Part shown: positions 42,385 through 51,384 of the stretch, in pieces
Position numbering within the stretch: position 1 is the stretch's first letter
Layout of the letters: each line of letters begins with the position of its first letter
Origin: Ollibium composti
GTDB lineage: Bacteria; Pseudomonadota; Alphaproteobacteria; Rhizobiales; Rhizobiaceae
Length of the DNA stretch: 64,000 bases
Direction of reading: 5' to 3'
Assembly (NCBI RefSeq): GCF_004801285.1
Contig: NZ_SSNY01000006.1
Coordinates: forward strand, 222,066-286,065
Program-made: the position numbers and the translations under genes
Notes under the pieces: model-generated
Database searches by the model: none
Seen by the model: only the letters and a program-made list of their open reading frames with translations
Told to the model about the DNA's origin: nothing

Positions 42385-42801
42385 ATGGCAAATTACATCG
42401 GTCTCATCCACAAGGACGTCGACAGCGACTACGGTGTCTCCTTTCCTGATTTTCCGGGATGCGTTTCAGCGGGTCCGACGCTCGACGATGCCCGTACTGG
42501 CGCGGAGGAGGCACTGGCATTGCACATCGAGGGTATGATCGAGGACGGGGATTCTATCCCCGAGCCGTCCTCCCTTGAGGCCGTCATGGCCGCCCCCGAC
42601 AACCGTGATGGCGTCGCCATACTGGTAAAGGTGCCCGATGCGGACCAGCGTTCCATCCGCGTCAACGTCACCTTTCCCGAGGATGTGTTGAGGCAGATCG
42701 ATCTGTTCGCACAAGATACAGGCTACACGCGGTCCGGCTTCCTTGCTCGCGCTGCAAAGCACGAGATCGAGCGCGAGACGCGGCGCAAGACACGCGCCTG
42801 A
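42385..42801 (+). CDS. hicB: HicB-family antitoxin with RHH DNA-binding domain
   Basis: HicB neutralises HicA and represses its own promoter. The 138-residue product has the degenerate RNase-H-like HicB domain (residues ~1-75, [20 protein letters not shown]) and a C-terminal ribbon-helix-helix domain (residues ~92-130, [20 protein letters not shown]). The RHH type of DNA-binding tail fits a short palindromic operator such as the one before hicA. The order toxin-antitoxin with one-base spacing is normal for hicAB. Confidence 0.88.
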   Translation: MANYIGLIHKDVDSDYGVSFPDFPGCVSAGPTLDDARTGAEEALALHIEGMIEDGDSIPEPSSLEAVMAAPDNRDGVAILVKVPDADQRSIRVNVTFPEDVLRQIDLFAQDTGYTRSGFLARAAKHEIERETRRKTRA

Positions 42802-42814
42802 CAATGGACGACTG

Positions 42815-43513
42815 ATGTTCCGCGCCACCGTCCTTACCCTTTACCCGGACATGTTTCCCGGCGCGCTCGGCCTGTCGCTGGCCGGTCGGGCGTTGGAGGC
42901 GGGTACCTGGGTGCTGGAGGCTGTGCAGATCCGCGACTTCGCCACCGACCGCCACCGCACCGTCGACGATACGCCGGCCGGCGGCGGCGCCGGCATGGTG
43001 ATGCGCGCCGACGTCCTGGCGCGGGCCATCGACCATGCCTCGCCGGAGGGCGATCCGCGGCCGCGGCTGCTGATGAGCCCGCGCGGAAAACCGCTGACGC
43101 AGGAGCGGGTGCGCGAACTTGCCGCCGGGCCGGGCGCGGTCATCCTGTGCGGGCGCTTCGAGGGCGTCGACCAGCGCGTCATCGAAGCGCGCGGATTGGA
43201 GGAAGTCTCGATCGGTGACTTCATCCTGTCGGGCGGGGAGCCGGCGGCGTTGGTGCTGCTCGACGCGGTGGTGCGGCTGTTGCCGGGGGTCATGGGCAAC
43301 GAGGCATCGGGCGACGAAGAAAGCTTCGAGAACGGCCTGCTCGAACATCCGCACTATACGCGACCGCAGGAATGGGAAAGCCGGTCGATCCCCGAGGTGC
43401 TGACCTCCGGAAACCACAAGAAGATCGCTGCGTGGCGGCGCGCCGAGGCGGAGAGATTGACCGCCGAGCGGCGGCCGGATCTGCTCGCCCAGCCGCCGAA
43501 ACGGGCTACTTGA
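42815..43513 (+). CDS. trmD: tRNA (guanine37-N1)-methyltransferase TrmD
   Basis: TrmD makes m1G37 in tRNAs with a G at position 36, preventing frameshifts. The 232-residue SPOUT enzyme shows [13 protein letters not shown] at its start, the trefoil-knot segments [22 protein letters not shown] and [15 protein letters not shown], and EHPHYTRP near the C-terminus. The ATG 13 bp after hicB is the family start. Its normal partner rplS is displaced by an oppositely oriented TauE-family gene that overlaps its 3' end by 8 bp. Confidence 0.95.
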   Translation: MFRATVLTLYPDMFPGALGLSLAGRALEAGTWVLEAVQIRDFATDRHRTVDDTPAGGGAGMVMRADVLARAIDHASPEGDPRPRLLMSPRGKPLTQERVRELAAGPGAVILCGRFEGVDQRVIEARGLEEVSIGDFILSGGEPAALVLLDAVVRLLPGVMGNEASGDEESFENGLLEHPHYTRPQEWESRSIPEVLTSGNHKKIAAWRRAEAERLTAERRPDLLAQPPKRAT

Positions 43514-44288
43514 CGAAGTAATAAACCGCCAGCAGCAGGCCCACTGCGATGACGATCCAGCGCATGACCGTCTGCGGCACGCGCTTGGCCACCCACACGC
43601 CGCTCCAGCCGCCGAGCGCCACGCCGGGGATCATGACGATGGCCTGAGGCCAGGCGACGACACCGCCCGAGACGAAGACGACGATGGCGACGGCGGCGAT
43701 CACCACCGCCAGCATGTTCTTCAGGGCGTTGAGGCGGTGATAGTCGCCGGCCTGCGACAGGCCGAGCGAGGCCAGCATCATCACGCCCATTCCGGCGCCG
43801 AAGAAGCCGCCGTAGATGGCGGTGACGAACTGCATGGCCGTGCCGAAGAACGAGCCGACCGAGGCTTGCTGCCCAGGCTTCGGCTTCGGCTTGAGATAGG
43901 GACCGGCGGCGAACAAGGCGGTGGCGGCCAGCAGCAGCCACGGCACCAGCGTGCGGAACTGCGGATTGTCGAGCTGGAGCAGGATCCATGAACCCAGCAG
44001 CGCGCCGGCGATGGAGGCGAGCGATAGCGCGATCGCACCACGCCAGAAGGTCTTGAAATCCTCCCAGTAGGCGAGTGTCGAGGTGATGTAGCCGGGAAAC
44101 TGCGTGATCGACGATGTCGCGTTGGCGACCACCGGCGGGACGCCGATCAGCGTCAGCGCGCCGAAGGACAGAAACGTGCCGCCGCCGGCCACCGCATTGA
44201 TCATGCCGGTGAACACGCCGGCGACGAAAAGGAGAATGATGGTGAGAATATCCAAGGCGCGTCGATCCCCGATTTGAGGCCAAGGCAT
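43506..44288 (-). CDS. TauE/SafE family sulfite/organosulfonate exporter-like protein
   Basis: This ~260-residue protein has about eight TM segments and the TSUP (TauE/SafE) hallmarks: [22 protein letters not shown] at the N-terminus and the second half repeat with [22 protein letters not shown]. Such proteins move sulfite, sulfoacetate or other anions, and the substrate is unknown here. The start is uncertain: an ATG at 44288 or a TTG nearer the first TM, neither with a good ribosome site. It lies opposite to trmD and rplS. Confidence 0.85.
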   Translation of the reverse strand: MPWPQIGDRRALDILTIILLFVAGVFTGMINAVAGGGTFLSFGALTLIGVPPVVANATSSITQFPGYITSTLAYWEDFKTFWRGAIALSLASIAGALLGSWILLQLDNPQFRTLVPWLLLAATALFAAGPYLKPKPKPGQQASVGSFFGTAMQFVTAIYGGFFGAGMGVMMLASLGLSQAGDYHRLNALKNMLAVVIAAVAIVVFVSGGVVAWPQAIVMIPGVALGGWSGVWVAKRVPQTVMRWIVIAVGLLLAVYYFVK

Positions 44289-44596
44289 TAGGAAGGAGCG
44301 CCCGACCGCGCAAGCCACATTGCGGCCTACTTACCGGTCCAGTGACAGGCCTTGCAACCCGGCGGCTGCGGTCCGCGCCGCAAATCGCCGGGCGAAATTC
44401 GCTTTGGTGCGTGACAAGCGCGAAAATTCCCTGTATGTGCCCGCCCGAACCGGTGAAACTGCCGGGCCCGTCAACAAGGACGGTGCAATCGCCCCTGCCG
44501 AGATCGATCCGATCAAGGCATAGCCGAGCGGTCTTATGAACTGCAAGGCGAGCGCGGGCGCTCTGACTGTCGGAAGAACAAGAAGTGGATTTTGAG
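44289..44596. other. rplS upstream region
   Basis: These 308 bases separate the TauE-family gene from rplS. Overlapping open frames of 65-71 codons on both strands show no protein character. A promoter match lies at 44411-44439 and the rest would be an untranslated leader of about 150 nt. I see no known ribosomal-protein leader structure. Confidence 0.45.
44411..44439 (+). promoter_or_regulatory. possible rplS promoter
   Basis: GTGACA (44411-44416), a 17-bp spacer and TATGTG (44434-44439) resemble a sigma-70 promoter. rplS needs its own promoter here because the TauE-family gene cuts it off from trmD. Confidence 0.4.
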
Positions 44597-45121
44597 ATGG
44601 ATCTCATCCGTCAGCTCGAGGCCGAGCAGGCCGCCAAGATCGAAGCCAAGCGCAAGCTGCCCGAATTCCAGCCCGGCGATACCGTTCGCGTCAGCGTGCG
44701 CGTCACGGAAGGTTCGCGCACCCGCGTGCAGGCCTATGAGGGCGTCGTCATCGCCCGCGCCGGCGCCGGCCTCAACGAGAATTTCACCGTGCGCAAGATT
44801 TCCTACGGCGAGGGCGTGGAGCGCGTCTTCCCGGTCTTTTCGCCGATGGTCGAGGGCGTCGAGGTCGTGCGCCGCGGCAAGGTGCGCCGCGCCAAGCTCT
44901 ATTACCTGCGCGACCGCCGCGGCAAGTCGGCACGCATCTCCGAGAACACCGGCGTGCGCGCCCGCAAGCTGAACGACGAGGAGCGCGAGGCGCTCGCCGC
45001 CGAGAAGGCTCGCATCGAGGCCGAGAAGGTCGCTGCTGCCCAGGCGCTGGCCGCCGAGAAGGCCGCGCAGGACGCCGCCGAGGCCAAGGCGGCGGAAGAA
45101 GCCGCGAAGGCCGCTGAATAA
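44597..45121 (+). CDS. rplS: 50S ribosomal protein L19
   Basis: L19 sits at the 30S-50S interface. The first ~118 residues are canonical L19 ([66 protein letters not shown]). A further ~55 residues form a charged Ala/Glu/Lys helix, an extension common in rhizobial L19, giving 174 residues. The ATG at 44597 is preferred to a GTG four codons earlier. A strong terminator follows. Confidence 0.95.
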   Translation: MDLIRQLEAEQAAKIEAKRKLPEFQPGDTVRVSVRVTEGSRTRVQAYEGVVIARAGAGLNENFTVRKISYGEGVERVFPVFSPMVEGVEVVRRGKVRRAKLYYLRDRRGKSARISENTGVRARKLNDEEREALAAEKARIEAEKVAAAQALAAEKAAQDAAEAKAAEEAAKAAE

Positions 45122-45142
45122 ACAGCTTGCAGGTGTTGTTCG

Positions 45143-45171
45143 AAAAAGGCGGCTTTGGCCGCCTTTTTCTT
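45143..45171 (+). terminator. rho-independent terminator after rplS
   Basis: An 11-bp stem AAAAAGGCGGC / GCCGCCTTTTT with a TTTG loop is followed by CTTT. It lies 22 bp after the rplS stop. Confidence 0.9.
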
Positions 45172-45332
45172 TGCCGTATCATCGCGATGCGAGGCACGCG
45201 AATCCGTCTTGTCGCTTCGACGCGCATGGTTGTGGCTTGCAAGGCGGCGGCGGACGGCTAAAGTCGTTGCGACCTCGCGATCCCACATCGTTGTGGGCGC
45301 ATCAGCTTCGGGGCCAATTCGGGGATTGTCAC

Positions 45333-46133
45333 ATGACCAGATCGAAACTGCTCCTGGCGGCGCTGTTTGCCTGCCTCGTCGCGCCGATGGCGGCTTTGGC
45401 CGCCGGCACGCTGCCCGATCTCCAGGGTCGCAAGGTGGTGGTGGTGACAGAGAACGCCTACCCGCCGCTGCAATTCGTCGACCCCAAGAGCGGCAAGCAG
45501 ATCGGTTGGGAATACGACGCGATGAACGAGATCGCCAAGCGGCTCAATTTCGCCGTCGAGTATCAGAACACCTCATGGGACGCGATGATCCAGGCCGTGT
45601 CCGACAAGCAGTACGACATCGGCATGACCGGCATCACCATCAACGACGAGCGCAAGGCCAAGGTCGATTTCTCCGACCCGTACATGCGCAATGAGCAGTA
45701 CATGCTGGTGCGCGGCGACGAGAGCCGCTTCACCGACGCCAAGAGTTTCGCCGAATTCAAGGACGGGCTGATCGGCGCTCAGCCCGGCACTTCGCCCTTC
45801 TACACCGCCGTCTATTCGGTCCTCGACGGCAACGAGCAGAACCCGCGCATCAAGCTGTTCGAGACGTTCGGCGCCACCGTGCAGGCGCTCAAGGTGGGCG
45901 ACGTCGACGTGGTGCTCACCGACTCCACCGCCGGCAAGGGCTATGTCGCCGCCTCCGACGGCAAGCTGAAGCTGATCGGCGGCCCGCTCGGAACCGAGGA
46001 TTTCGGCTTCATCTTCGCCAAGGGCTCCGACCTGGTGGCGCCGGTCAATGCGGCGATCGCGGCGATCAAGGCGGACGGCACCGTCGAGGCGCTGAACAAG
46101 AAATGGTTCCTCGACTACAAGATGGGCGAGTAG
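45333..46133 (+). CDS. ABC transporter periplasmic amino-acid-binding protein
   Basis: This 266-residue protein has a signal peptide (hydrophobic residues ~6-22, cleavage near ALAAG) and the family-3 solute-binding fold: VVVTENAYPPLQFVDPKSG, GWEYDAMNEIAKRL, and the ligand-binding segment YDIGMTGITINDERKAKVDFSDPY. It should deliver a polar amino acid or similar compound to the permease encoded 59 bp downstream. No ATPase gene lies in this cluster, so a shared or distant ATPase is needed. Confidence 0.88.
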   Translation: MTRSKLLLAALFACLVAPMAALAAGTLPDLQGRKVVVVTENAYPPLQFVDPKSGKQIGWEYDAMNEIAKRLNFAVEYQNTSWDAMIQAVSDKQYDIGMTGITINDERKAKVDFSDPYMRNEQYMLVRGDESRFTDAKSFAEFKDGLIGAQPGTSPFYTAVYSVLDGNEQNPRIKLFETFGATVQALKVGDVDVVLTDSTAGKGYVAASDGKLKLIGGPLGTEDFGFIFAKGSDLVAPVNAAIAAIKADGTVEALNKKWFLDYKMGE

Positions 46134-46192
46134 ACGTTCATCTTGGCGTGCGACCCGTTCCATAGGCCCGACGGCGCGGCCATCCGCTGACG

Positions 46193-47014
46193 ATGGGCCC
46201 CGTCTCGAAACCGGACTTTCCCTGGTGGCTTGCCGCCGCCGTCGCCATAGCCGCGGCGGCGGCGCTCGCGATTGCCGCCAGCGATCTCTACCGGCAGGTG
46301 TTCTCCACCGTCGTCGCAGGCATCGGCGTGACCGTCTTCGTCACGCTGGTCGCCTTCGCCATGGCCTCCCTGCTCGGCCTTGCCGTGGCGCTGATGGGCC
46401 TGTCGCAGTCGATATGGCTGAGGCAGACGGCGCGCTTCTATGTGGAGATGGTGCGCAGCGTGCCGATCCTGGTGCTTCTGTTCTGGATCGCCTTCGTCGG
46501 CGTGCCGTTGTTCGTGACGGCGTGGAACTTCATCACCGCGCCGTTGCAGGATGCCGGCCTAATGGACGCGTTGGTCGTGCGCGACGTCTCGCTTCTGTGG
46601 CGCGCCGTCATCGCGCTGACCATCGCCTATTCCTCCTTCATCGCCGAGATCTTCCGGGCGGGTATCCAGTCCGTCGCCCTCGGCCAGATCGAGGCGGCGA
46701 AGGCGCTCGGGCTCGGCCGCTACCGGCGCTTCCGCCACATCGTCTGGCCGCAGGCCTTCCGCACCATCCTGCCGCCATACGGCAACGATTTCATCGCGAT
46801 GGTGAAGGATTCCTCGCTGGTCTCCATACTCGGCGTCGCCGACATCACGCAGATGGCGAAGGTCTATGCGGCCGGCTCATTCCGATTCTTCGAGACCTAT
46901 TCCATCGTCGCCTATATCTATCTGTTCCTGACGGTCGGCTTGTCATTGGCGCTGAGAGGGCTGGAGAAGCGCCTGCGCAGCCCGGAGAGCCAATACGGGG
47001 ACGCCGGCCGCTGA
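46193..47014 (+). CDS. polar amino-acid ABC transporter permease (HisM/GlnP type)
   Basis: The 273-residue permease has an N-terminal TM (residues ~10-30), a PAAT-family core with VVAGIGVTVFVTLVAFAMA, and the EAA loop EAAKALGLGRYRRFRHIVWPQA that contacts the ATPase. It forms a pair with the upstream binding protein. It lacks a partner permease, so it probably acts as a homodimer. The ATPase must be supplied from elsewhere, as the next genes are a methyltransferase and an MgtC protein. Confidence 0.88.
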   Translation: MGPVSKPDFPWWLAAAVAIAAAAALAIAASDLYRQVFSTVVAGIGVTVFVTLVAFAMASLLGLAVALMGLSQSIWLRQTARFYVEMVRSVPILVLLFWIAFVGVPLFVTAWNFITAPLQDAGLMDALVVRDVSLLWRAVIALTIAYSSFIAEIFRAGIQSVALGQIEAAKALGLGRYRRFRHIVWPQAFRTILPPYGNDFIAMVKDSSLVSILGVADITQMAKVYAAGSFRFFETYSIVAYIYLFLTVGLSLALRGLEKRLRSPESQYGDAGR

Positions 47015-47033
47015 CTGGTATGGGAGGAAGCCG

Positions 47034-47669
47034 ATGACCGTCGAAAAGGCCAATGCGGCACTGGATGCCGTCTACTCCGCCCGCGATCCGCGCGAAGTCT
47101 CTGTCGCCTATGCCGGGTGGGCGGCGACTTACGACCGCGAAACGGCCGAACTCGGCTATCTGCTGCCGTTCCTGATTCCGGCGTGGGTGGCGCGCTATGT
47201 TCAGCCCGGTGGCGGGCCGCTGCTCGACGCCGGCTGCGGCACCGGGCTTTCCGGCCCGCAGCTCAAGGCGCTGGGCTACGACGACCTTGCGGGGCTCGAT
47301 CTCTCCGAAGAGATGCTGGGAATAGCCGCCGGGCGCGACAGCTACGCCGAACTGAAACAAGCGACGCTGGGCGAGCGGCTGCCGTGGCCGGACGGGCATT
47401 TCCGCGCCTTCTTCTCCACCGGCGTGTTCACCATGGGCCATGCGCCGGCCGCCGGCCTGCGTGACCTCGTGCGCATCACGAAGAAAGGCGGCCACGCCAT
47501 CTTCACGGTGCGCGACCAGGTTTTCGATAGCGGTGGCTTCCAGGCCGTGTTCGACGGGCTGGAAGCCGCTGGCAAATGGCGGCCGGTCGAGCAAAGCCCG
47601 TGGTTCCGCTGCTATGCGGTGGTCGAACCGGAAGCGCAGGTGAGGACCTTCGTGTTCGAGGTGTTGTAG
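47034..47669 (+). CDS. class I SAM-dependent methyltransferase
   Basis: This 211-residue protein has the Rossmann SAM-binding motif LLDAGCGTGLSG (residues ~63-74), the acidic motif II AGLDLSEEML and a conserved N-terminal YAGWAATYDRE seen in methyltransferases related to METTL27/WBSCR27. The substrate is unknown. It begins 19 bp after the permease and overlaps nothing, so it may be read with the transporter genes. Confidence 0.82.
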   Translation: MTVEKANAALDAVYSARDPREVSVAYAGWAATYDRETAELGYLLPFLIPAWVARYVQPGGGPLLDAGCGTGLSGPQLKALGYDDLAGLDLSEEMLGIAAGRDSYAELKQATLGERLPWPDGHFRAFFSTGVFTMGHAPAAGLRDLVRITKKGGHAIFTVRDQVFDSGGFQAVFDGLEAAGKWRPVEQSPWFRCYAVVEPEAQVRTFVFEVL

Positions 47670-47722
47670 CGGAACCGGACATTGCGCATGGCGTTATCGC
47701 CGACCCGCATTTGAGGTCCCGC

Positions 47723-48310
47723 ATGGAATCGCTTGTCGAGGAATTCGGCCACCCGACCTACACCTCCTTCCCGGTGATCGCCGCGCGCCTGCTCCTGGCT
47801 GCCGTCTTCGGCGCGGCCATCGGCTTCGAGCGCGAATGGCAGAACCGCCCGGCCGGACTGCGCACGCATATCCTCGTATGCGTGGCGGCGGCCATCTTCG
47901 CCATCCTCACCATCGAGATCGTGCATATCCCGATGTTCGCCGAGGCCGCGACGAAGGAGGCCGTCAAGCTCGATCCGATCCGTCTGGTCGAGGCGGTGAC
48001 CGCCGGCGTCGCTTTCCTCGCCGCCGGCGTGGTGATCTTCACGCGCGGGCAGGTCCATGGCCTGACCACCGGCGCCGGCATGTGGCTCGCCGGCGCCATC
48101 GGCGTGGCGAGCGGGTTGGGCCTGTGGCAGATCGCACTGCTGGCGACGTTGATCGCCCTTGTCGTGCTCAGCCTTCTGCATGTGCTGGAAAGCCGGCTCG
48201 ACCTCAACGAAAGGCAGGATTTCAGCGTGTCGAGCGAGGGCGGCAAGAAGGCCGGGCGCGCGATCCGCGCCAAGCGGGACAAATCCGACGAGGTCGAGCC
48301 GCGTCGCTGA
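47723..48310 (+). CDS. MgtC/SapB family membrane protein
   Basis: The 195-residue product has four to five TM segments and the MgtC signature IGFEREWQNRPAGLRTHILV (residues ~29-48). The C-terminal hydrophilic tail is short and basic, unlike the longer ACT-like domain of Salmonella MgtC. Family members modulate ATP synthase or Mg2+ homeostasis; bacterial SapB-type proteins are less understood. The frame is open 49 codons upstream within the methyltransferase gene; the ATG at 47723 fits the family. Confidence 0.85.
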   Translation: MESLVEEFGHPTYTSFPVIAARLLLAAVFGAAIGFEREWQNRPAGLRTHILVCVAAAIFAILTIEIVHIPMFAEAATKEAVKLDPIRLVEAVTAGVAFLAAGVVIFTRGQVHGLTTGAGMWLAGAIGVASGLGLWQIALLATLIALVVLSLLHVLESRLDLNERQDFSVSSEGGKKAGRAIRAKRDKSDEVEPRR

Positions 48311-48359
48311 CGGGGCGGTTCCGTCGCGCATCGGTGCGGCCGCCGCGTTATTCCACGGA

Positions 48360-49073
48360 TCACTCCTTGACGATCTTGCCCGGCAGCGAAAGATCGCCGG
48401 AGGCGACGTCGTGCACTCCTGTCACGCACAGCAGCGGCGCCTTGCCTTCCGCGTTCACCTGCAATTCGGCCGTCACCGCATCGAAGGAGACGCCTTCGCC
48501 GCCTTTCACCGGCACCGTGATCTTCGCCACCTTGCCCTTCAGCAACGGCGACATGCCGGGGCTGTCGAGCGCCAACGGCAGCATCGGCGCGGTTGCCGGC
48601 AGCACGTCGACGCCCGGCGAGACGTCGCGCACCTTCAGGCCGGCGCCGCAGGCTTCGGCCTTTTCCAGAACGACCCAGTGCGAATGCCAGCCGGCGCCGT
48701 CGTTGGCCGGGTCGCCGTCGCCGTTCTCGTCGTGGAGCGGCGTGTCGTCGAAGTCCGGATGGGCGGTGATGGCGAGCGCCAGGATGCCGGATTTCTCGGC
48801 GAAGCCGACGACGGACGGGTCGAAGCCGGTCGGCCAGACATAGGCCGCGACCTTGGCACCCGGCAGCTTGCCTGTCACTTCCGGTTTCACCGACCCGGCC
48901 TCGCCGGCGACCTCCATCATGAAGGTGGCGAGCCGACCGTCGGTGGTGGCGGAAGCCGAAGTGATGTCGAAGGCAGCGGGCTTGGCTGGATCGACGGCGC
49001 TGGTGATGTCGTGCGCCGTGGCGGTTGCGGCCAGCGCAAAAAAGCCGGCGGCGGCGAGGGGAATGGTTCTCAT
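48360..49073 (-). CDS. secreted protein divergent from the MarR gene
   Basis: This 237-residue protein has a signal peptide (MRTIPLAAAG start, cleavage after ATA-HD) and a soluble mature part of unknown family. An acidic loop DENGDGDPANDG (about residue 119 onward) resembles a calcium- or metal-binding loop, followed by GWHSHWVVLEKAEACG. It is transcribed divergently from a MarR regulator; a GTAT-N7-ATAC palindrome 15 bp upstream of its start suggests control by that regulator. The upstream in-frame ATG is rejected because it precedes the palindrome. Confidence 0.65.
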   Translation of the reverse strand: MRTIPLAAAGFFALAATATAHDITSAVDPAKPAAFDITSASATTDGRLATFMMEVAGEAGSVKPEVTGKLPGAKVAAYVWPTGFDPSVVGFAEKSGILALAITAHPDFDDTPLHDENGDGDPANDGAGWHSHWVVLEKAEACGAGLKVRDVSPGVDVLPATAPMLPLALDSPGMSPLLKGKVAKITVPVKGGEGVSFDAVTAELQVNAEGKAPLLCVTGVHDVASGDLSLPGKIVKE

Positions 49074-49087
49074 GATTTCCTCCAATA

Positions 49088-49102
49088 GTATCGAGTCGAT
49101 AC
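49088..49102. promoter_or_regulatory. operator-like palindrome 1 of the MarR intergenic region
   Basis: GTATCGA-G-TCGATAC is a perfect 7-bp inverted repeat located 15 bp upstream of the minus-strand secreted-protein gene. It shares the GTAT-N7-ATAC frame with a second site at 49143-49157. Size and symmetry suit a MarR dimer. Confidence 0.55.
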
Positions 49103-49142
49103 ATTGACGAATTAGCAAGATCGGCCGACCGTTGCAAGAGTG

Positions 49143-49157
49143 GTATAGTTACGATAC
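49143..49157. promoter_or_regulatory. operator-like palindrome 2 of the MarR intergenic region
   Basis: GTATAGT-T-ACGATAC is an imperfect version of the 49088-49102 palindrome, ending 9 bp before the MarR start codon. It would give autoregulation. Confidence 0.5.
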
Positions 49158-49166
49158 TAAATTGCC

Positions 49167-49724
49167 ATGACCGATTCCGACGGAACCATCGAGCTGGTCG
49201 AGCGGCTGGCGCGGCTGATCACCAACGAGGGTCATTCCCACGGGCTGAAGCCGGCGCAATGGGAAGCGGTGCGCTATCTGGCGCGTGCCAACCGCTTCTC
49301 GCGCACGCCGGGCGGGTTGACCGCCTATCTCGGCGTCACCAAGGGCACGGTCTCGCAGACGCTCATGGCGCTGGAGCGCGCAGGCCTGGTCGAAAAGACC
49401 GCCAATCCCGGTGACGGGCGCTCGGTCCGGCTCGATCTGTCGGCAAAGGGCCGTGCGCTGCTGGCGTTGGACGGTATGGCATCCATACGGCAGGCCTTGG
49501 CCGGACTTGCGCCGGAACGGCAGGCGGCGTTGCGCGAAGGGTTGGCGGCGCTGATGCAGGCGGCCCTTGCCGCGCGGGGTGGACGCGCCTTCGGCATATG
49601 CCGCGATTGCCGCCATTTCGCACGGGACGCACGCGGGCCCGGCGCGCATTTCTGCCGGCTGCTGGAACAGCCGCTGGAAGATGCCGAGGCCGGACAGATC
49701 TGCCAGGAGCAGCAGGCGGCTTGA
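49167..49724 (+). CDS. MarR-family regulator with C-terminal cysteine cluster
   Basis: This 185-residue protein has a MarR winged-helix domain (residues ~5-130): recognition region LTAYLGVTKGTVSQTLMALERAGL and wing NPGDGRSVRLDL. Unusually, the last ~45 residues carry four cysteines, C145, C148, C163 and C179 (CxxC-N14-C-N15-C), plus a histidine (HFC), which could bind a metal or Fe-S cluster. Ordinary MarR proteins of ~145 residues lack this tail. Two palindromes in the divergent spacer are its likely operators. The signal sensed is probably metal or redox, by inference only. Confidence 0.85.
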   Translation: MTDSDGTIELVERLARLITNEGHSHGLKPAQWEAVRYLARANRFSRTPGGLTAYLGVTKGTVSQTLMALERAGLVEKTANPGDGRSVRLDLSAKGRALLALDGMASIRQALAGLAPERQAALREGLAALMQAALAARGGRAFGICRDCRHFARDARGPGAHFCRLLEQPLEDAEAGQICQEQQAA

Positions 49725-49762
49725 GGAGGGCGTCTCGATTGCCGTTTCGGCAAAAGATTGCT

Positions 49763-49891
49763 ATGGACGCTGCCATGGAAGAGCTTTTCGGCGACCCCGC
49801 CTACAAGAAGTTCGTGCTGCAGGACCGCAAGCGCCTGCCGGCACGCTTCTTCGCGCAGGTTTGCGGCGCCCTGACCTGCCTGCTCGGCTGA
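49763..49891 (+). CDS. 42-residue ORF after the MarR gene
   Basis: A short frame follows the MarR gene by 38 bp on the same strand. It encodes a hydrophilic, charged N-terminal two-thirds ([20 protein letters not shown]) and a hydrophobic end with two cysteines ([11 protein letters not shown]). No family is recognised and the ribosome site is weak. It may be a real small protein co-transcribed with the regulator, or chance. Confidence 0.35.
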   Translation: MDAAMEELFGDPAYKKFVLQDRKRLPARFFAQVCGALTCLLG

Positions 49892-49955
49892 TTTTCCGGC
49901 CTTCCGGCGGCGCTTGCCGGGCTCTCTCCATTCTCAAATCGACGGATTTACGCAC

Positions 49956-51365
49956 ATGAGCGCACCGCGCACCCTCTACGACAAGATTTTCGACGACCAT
50001 CTGGTCGACCGCCAGGACGACGGCACCTGTCTCCTGTGGATCGACCGCCACCTCGTCCACGAGGTCACCAGCCCGCAGGCCTTCGAGGGCCTGCGCATGG
50101 CCGGCCGCAAGGTGCGGCACCCGGAAAAGACGCTGGCCGTGGTCGACCACAACGTGCCGACCACGCCTGACCGCGTCAACGGCATCAAGAATGAGGAAAG
50201 CCGCATCCAGGTCGAGGCGCTGGCGAAGAACGCCGCCGACTTCGGCGTGGAGTATTATTCCGAGAAGGACCGCCGCCAGGGCATCGTCCACATCATCGGG
50301 CCGGAGCAGGGTTTTACCTTGCCGGGCATGACGATCGTGTGCGGTGACTCGCATACGTCGACGCATGGCGCCTTCGGCGCGCTGGCGCACGGCATCGGCA
50401 CCTCCGAGGTGGAGCATGTGCTGGCGACGCAGACGCTGATCCAGCGCAAGGCCAAGAACATGCTGGTGCGCGTCGACGGCCAACTGCCGGCCGGCGTCAC
50501 CGCCAAGGATATCATCCTCGCCATCATCGGCGAGATCGGCACCGCCGGCGGCACCGGTTACGTCATCGAATATGCCGGCGAGGCGATCCGCTCGCTCTCC
50601 ATGGAAGGGCGCATGACGATCTGCAACATGTCGATCGAAGGCGGCGCCCGCGCCGGCCTGATCGCGCCGGACGAGACGACCTTCGCCTACGTCAAGGACA
50701 AGCCGCGCGCACCGCAGGGCGAGGCGTGGGACGCTGCGCTGGAATACTGGAAGACGCTGAAGTCCGACGAGGGGGCGCATTTCGACAAGGTCGTGGTGCT
50801 CGATGCCGCCAAGCTGCCGCCCATCGTCACCTGGGGGTCCTCGCCCGAGGACGTCGCTTCCGTGCTCGGCGTGGTTCCCGATCCCGAAGAGATCGAGGAC
50901 GAGAACAAGCGCAATTCCAAGAAGCGCGCGCTCGACTATATGGGCCTGACCGCCGGCACGAGGATCACCGACATCAAGCTCGACCGCGTCTTCATCGGTT
51001 CCTGCACCAACGGCCGCATCGAGGACCTCAGGGCAGTGGCGGCCGTCGCTCAGGGCAAGAAGGTCGCGCCGACGGTCAACGCCATGATCGTGCCGGGCTC
51101 CGGCTTGGTGAAGGCGCAGGCCGAGGCCGAGGGGCTGGACAAGATCTTCATCGAGGCCGGCTTCGACTGGCGCGAGCCGGGCTGTTCCATGTGCCTTGCC
51201 ATGAATGACGACCGACTGGCCCCGCACGAACGCTGCGCCTCGACCTCGAACCGCAATTTCGAGGGCCGGCAGGGCTTCAAGGGTCGCACGCATCTCGTCT
51301 CGCCGGCTATGGCGGCGGCGGCGGCCATCGCCGGCCACTTCGTCGATATCCGGGACTGGAAATAG
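49956..51365 (+). CDS. leuC: 3-isopropylmalate dehydratase large subunit
   Basis: LeuC with LeuD isomerises 2- to 3-isopropylmalate in leucine synthesis using a 4Fe-4S cluster. The 469-residue product shows [35 protein letters not shown], the cluster cysteines in FIGSCTNGR and GCSMCLAMN, and [11 protein letters not shown]. Length is normal. leuD is not adjacent, as usual in rhizobia. The ATG at 49956 is the family start. A terminator follows 20 bp after the stop. Confidence 0.96.
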   Translation: MSAPRTLYDKIFDDHLVDRQDDGTCLLWIDRHLVHEVTSPQAFEGLRMAGRKVRHPEKTLAVVDHNVPTTPDRVNGIKNEESRIQVEALAKNAADFGVEYYSEKDRRQGIVHIIGPEQGFTLPGMTIVCGDSHTSTHGAFGALAHGIGTSEVEHVLATQTLIQRKAKNMLVRVDGQLPAGVTAKDIILAIIGEIGTAGGTGYVIEYAGEAIRSLSMEGRMTICNMSIEGGARAGLIAPDETTFAYVKDKPRAPQGEAWDAALEYWKTLKSDEGAHFDKVVVLDAAKLPPIVTWGSSPEDVASVLGVVPDPEEIEDENKRNSKKRALDYMGLTAGTRITDIKLDRVFIGSCTNGRIEDLRAVAAVAQGKKVAPTVNAMIVPGSGLVKAQAEAEGLDKIFIEAGFDWREPGCSMCLAMNDDRLAPHERCASTSNRNFEGRQGFKGRTHLVSPAMAAAAAIAGHFVDIRDWK

Positions 51366-51384
51366 TCTCGCCAGCATTTGCCTG

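Noticed and set aside
44331..44546. 71-codon minus-strand ORF upstream of rplS (and a 67-codon plus-strand frame over it)
   Set aside because: Both overlap in a region better explained as promoter and leader; there are no ribosome sites or family features.
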